Assembly (NCBI GenBank): GCA_964392345.1 | Contig: CAYMPQ010000001.1 | Location: 15,087-79,086 of the forward strand | DNA: 64,000 nt | Origin: JAUVXY01 sp964392345 | GTDB lineage: Bacteria > Actinomycetota > Humimicrobiia > Humimicrobiales > Humimicrobiaceae | Direction of reading: 5' to 3' | Shown: positions 63,567 through 64,000 of the stretch, one piece after another | Position numbering within the stretch: the stretch's first letter is position 1 | How the letters are laid out: every line of letters starts with the position of its first letter | Notes under the pieces: model-generated | Database searches by the model: none | What the model was told of the DNA's origin: nothing | Seen by the model: only the letters and a program-made list of their open reading frames with translations | Translations under genes and position numbers: made by a program

Positions 63567-63881
63567 TCAGATTCCTTTCAGCCATAAATTGATAAACACA
63601 CGTGGCATAACTATTTTTTTAAATTCATCGGGCATATAAACAAAAACATCAACCCCACCATTCATTAAGTCAGATAGAGGGGAAAAATAAGGATCCAGTC
63701 TTGATAAAAAAGGTTTATTTGTTTCTTCAACAAAAATTATATCAAGATCTGAATGTTCTGTTGCAGTACCACGAGCATATGACCCAAACAGGAGAGCAAA
63801 AATTGCTTTATTCTTTACAGAAAGGTCATAAAGATATTTATCCGAATTGTCTACTGAAAAGTATTCCAAATAGATTAACAT
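63567..63881 (-). CDS. MNT/MazE-type small nucleotidyltransferase-domain protein
   Basis: A 104-residue protein with the polymerase-beta nucleotidyltransferase core LLFGSYARGTATEHSDLDIIF, in which the GS and the two Asp are the catalytic residues, and a third acid in GGVDVFVYM. The N-terminus is short and no Shine-Dalgarno precedes the ATG at 63881. Such proteins commonly pair with HEPN proteins as toxin-antitoxin modules; no HEPN gene is adjacent here. It lies between two DUF4143-type ATPase remnants. Confidence 0.75.
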   Translation of the reverse strand: MLIYLEYFSVDNSDKYLYDLSVKNKAIFALLFGSYARGTATEHSDLDIIFVEETNKPFLSRLDPYFSPLSDLMNGGVDVFVYMPDEFKKIVMPRVFINLWLKGI

Positions 63882-63890
63882 AAACAACTG

Positions 63891-64000
63891 TCATAAAATA
63901 TTTCCCGCCCATAATTCCTGCAGGAAATTACTCCAGGGCAGTATCTCTATTTTACCATGAAGCCTCTTTTCTTTCTCGTTGCAAACCACTAAATTCCTTC
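63891..64000 (-). CDS. C-terminal end of a probable DUF4143-type ATPase, cut by the window edge
   Basis: An open frame entering from the right edge encodes about 35 residues ending IEILPWSNFLQELWAG-NIL and then TGA (63893-63891). The K-I-x-I-x-P-W-x-x-F-L-x-E-L pattern is the usual end of DUF4143 ATPases. The call rests on a short segment and needs the neighbouring sequence. Confidence 0.5.
   Translation of the reverse strand, partial: RNLVVCNEKEKRLHGKIEILPWSNFLQELWAGNIL

Noticed and set aside
1..64000. tRNA, rRNA, CRISPR arrays, insertion sequences or phage genes
   Set aside because: Reading both strands showed no cloverleaf-like T-arm signatures, no regularly spaced repeats, and no transposase or integrase motifs.

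Overview
The window is 64 kb of AT-rich bacterial chromosome. It is densely coded, with short operons, many TTG starts behind strong Shine-Dalgarno sequences, and recognisable TTGACA/TATAAT-type promoters. No rRNA, tRNA, CRISPR array or insertion sequence was seen. The gene set points to an anaerobic monoderm (Gram-positive-lineage) bacterium, either a deep Actinomycetota-like or a Bacillota-like lineage. The pointers are a T-box leader, LytR-CpsA-Psr and GerMN proteins, DUF1385 next to prfA, the conserved rho-rpmE-prfA-prmC-sua5-rpiB-glyA-ATPase-murA neighbourhood, and a V/A-type ATPase. The species cannot be named from this sequence.

Left part (1-22 kb), carbon catabolism. A sugar or polyol operon holds two tandem CUT1-type ABC ATPases (the first cut by the window edge), a cupin phosphomannose-isomerase-like protein, two TIM-barrel isomerase/epimerase proteins, a zinc medium-chain dehydrogenase, a Gfo/Idh/MocA protein lacking the usual catalytic lysine, and two FGGY kinases, the second xylulokinase-like. 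A SorC-type regulator follows, with inverted repeats around its promoter. It abuts genes for a 2-oxo acid/acetoin dehydrogenase complex (E1 alpha, E1 beta, E2, E3), with lipB inside the cluster on the opposite strand. Then come a HAD phosphatase, an unknown small protein, an M23 peptidase, a nucleoside-phosphorylase-like protein and a malate/lactate dehydrogenase of the Ldh2 family.

Middle part (22-45 kb), housekeeping. HU has its own promoter, 5' hairpin and terminator. A tryptophan T-box (specifier UGG) precedes a stand-alone TrpB2. Next are rho, rpmE, a possible 51-residue ORF, DUF1385, prfA, prmC, an ArsB/NhaD-type permease, glyA-rpiB, sua5 and a dCMP deaminase. A complete nine-gene V/A-type ATPase operon follows, whose K subunit carries the full sodium-binding residue set known from Enterococcus hirae. 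It sits where related Gram-positive genomes carry the F-type atp operon, and murA is divergent from it.

Right part (45-64 kb), cell envelope. An LCP protein with two extra Ig-like repeats, a membrane nucleotide-sugar 4,6-dehydratase, a PglC/WcaJ-type phosphoglycosyl transferase, a GT4 glycosyltransferase, a UDP-sugar epimerase, a UDP-glucose dehydrogenase and RmlC/RmlB-like enzymes suggest surface polysaccharide synthesis and its attachment to the wall. The run is interrupted at 49.9-55.1 kb by a segment with two toxin-antitoxin modules, a polytopic glycosyltransferase-like protein, an unknown membrane protein and an SDR. At the right edge a nucleotidyltransferase gene lies between an N-terminal stub and the C-terminal end of DUF4143-type ATPases, which looks like a decayed accessory patch.
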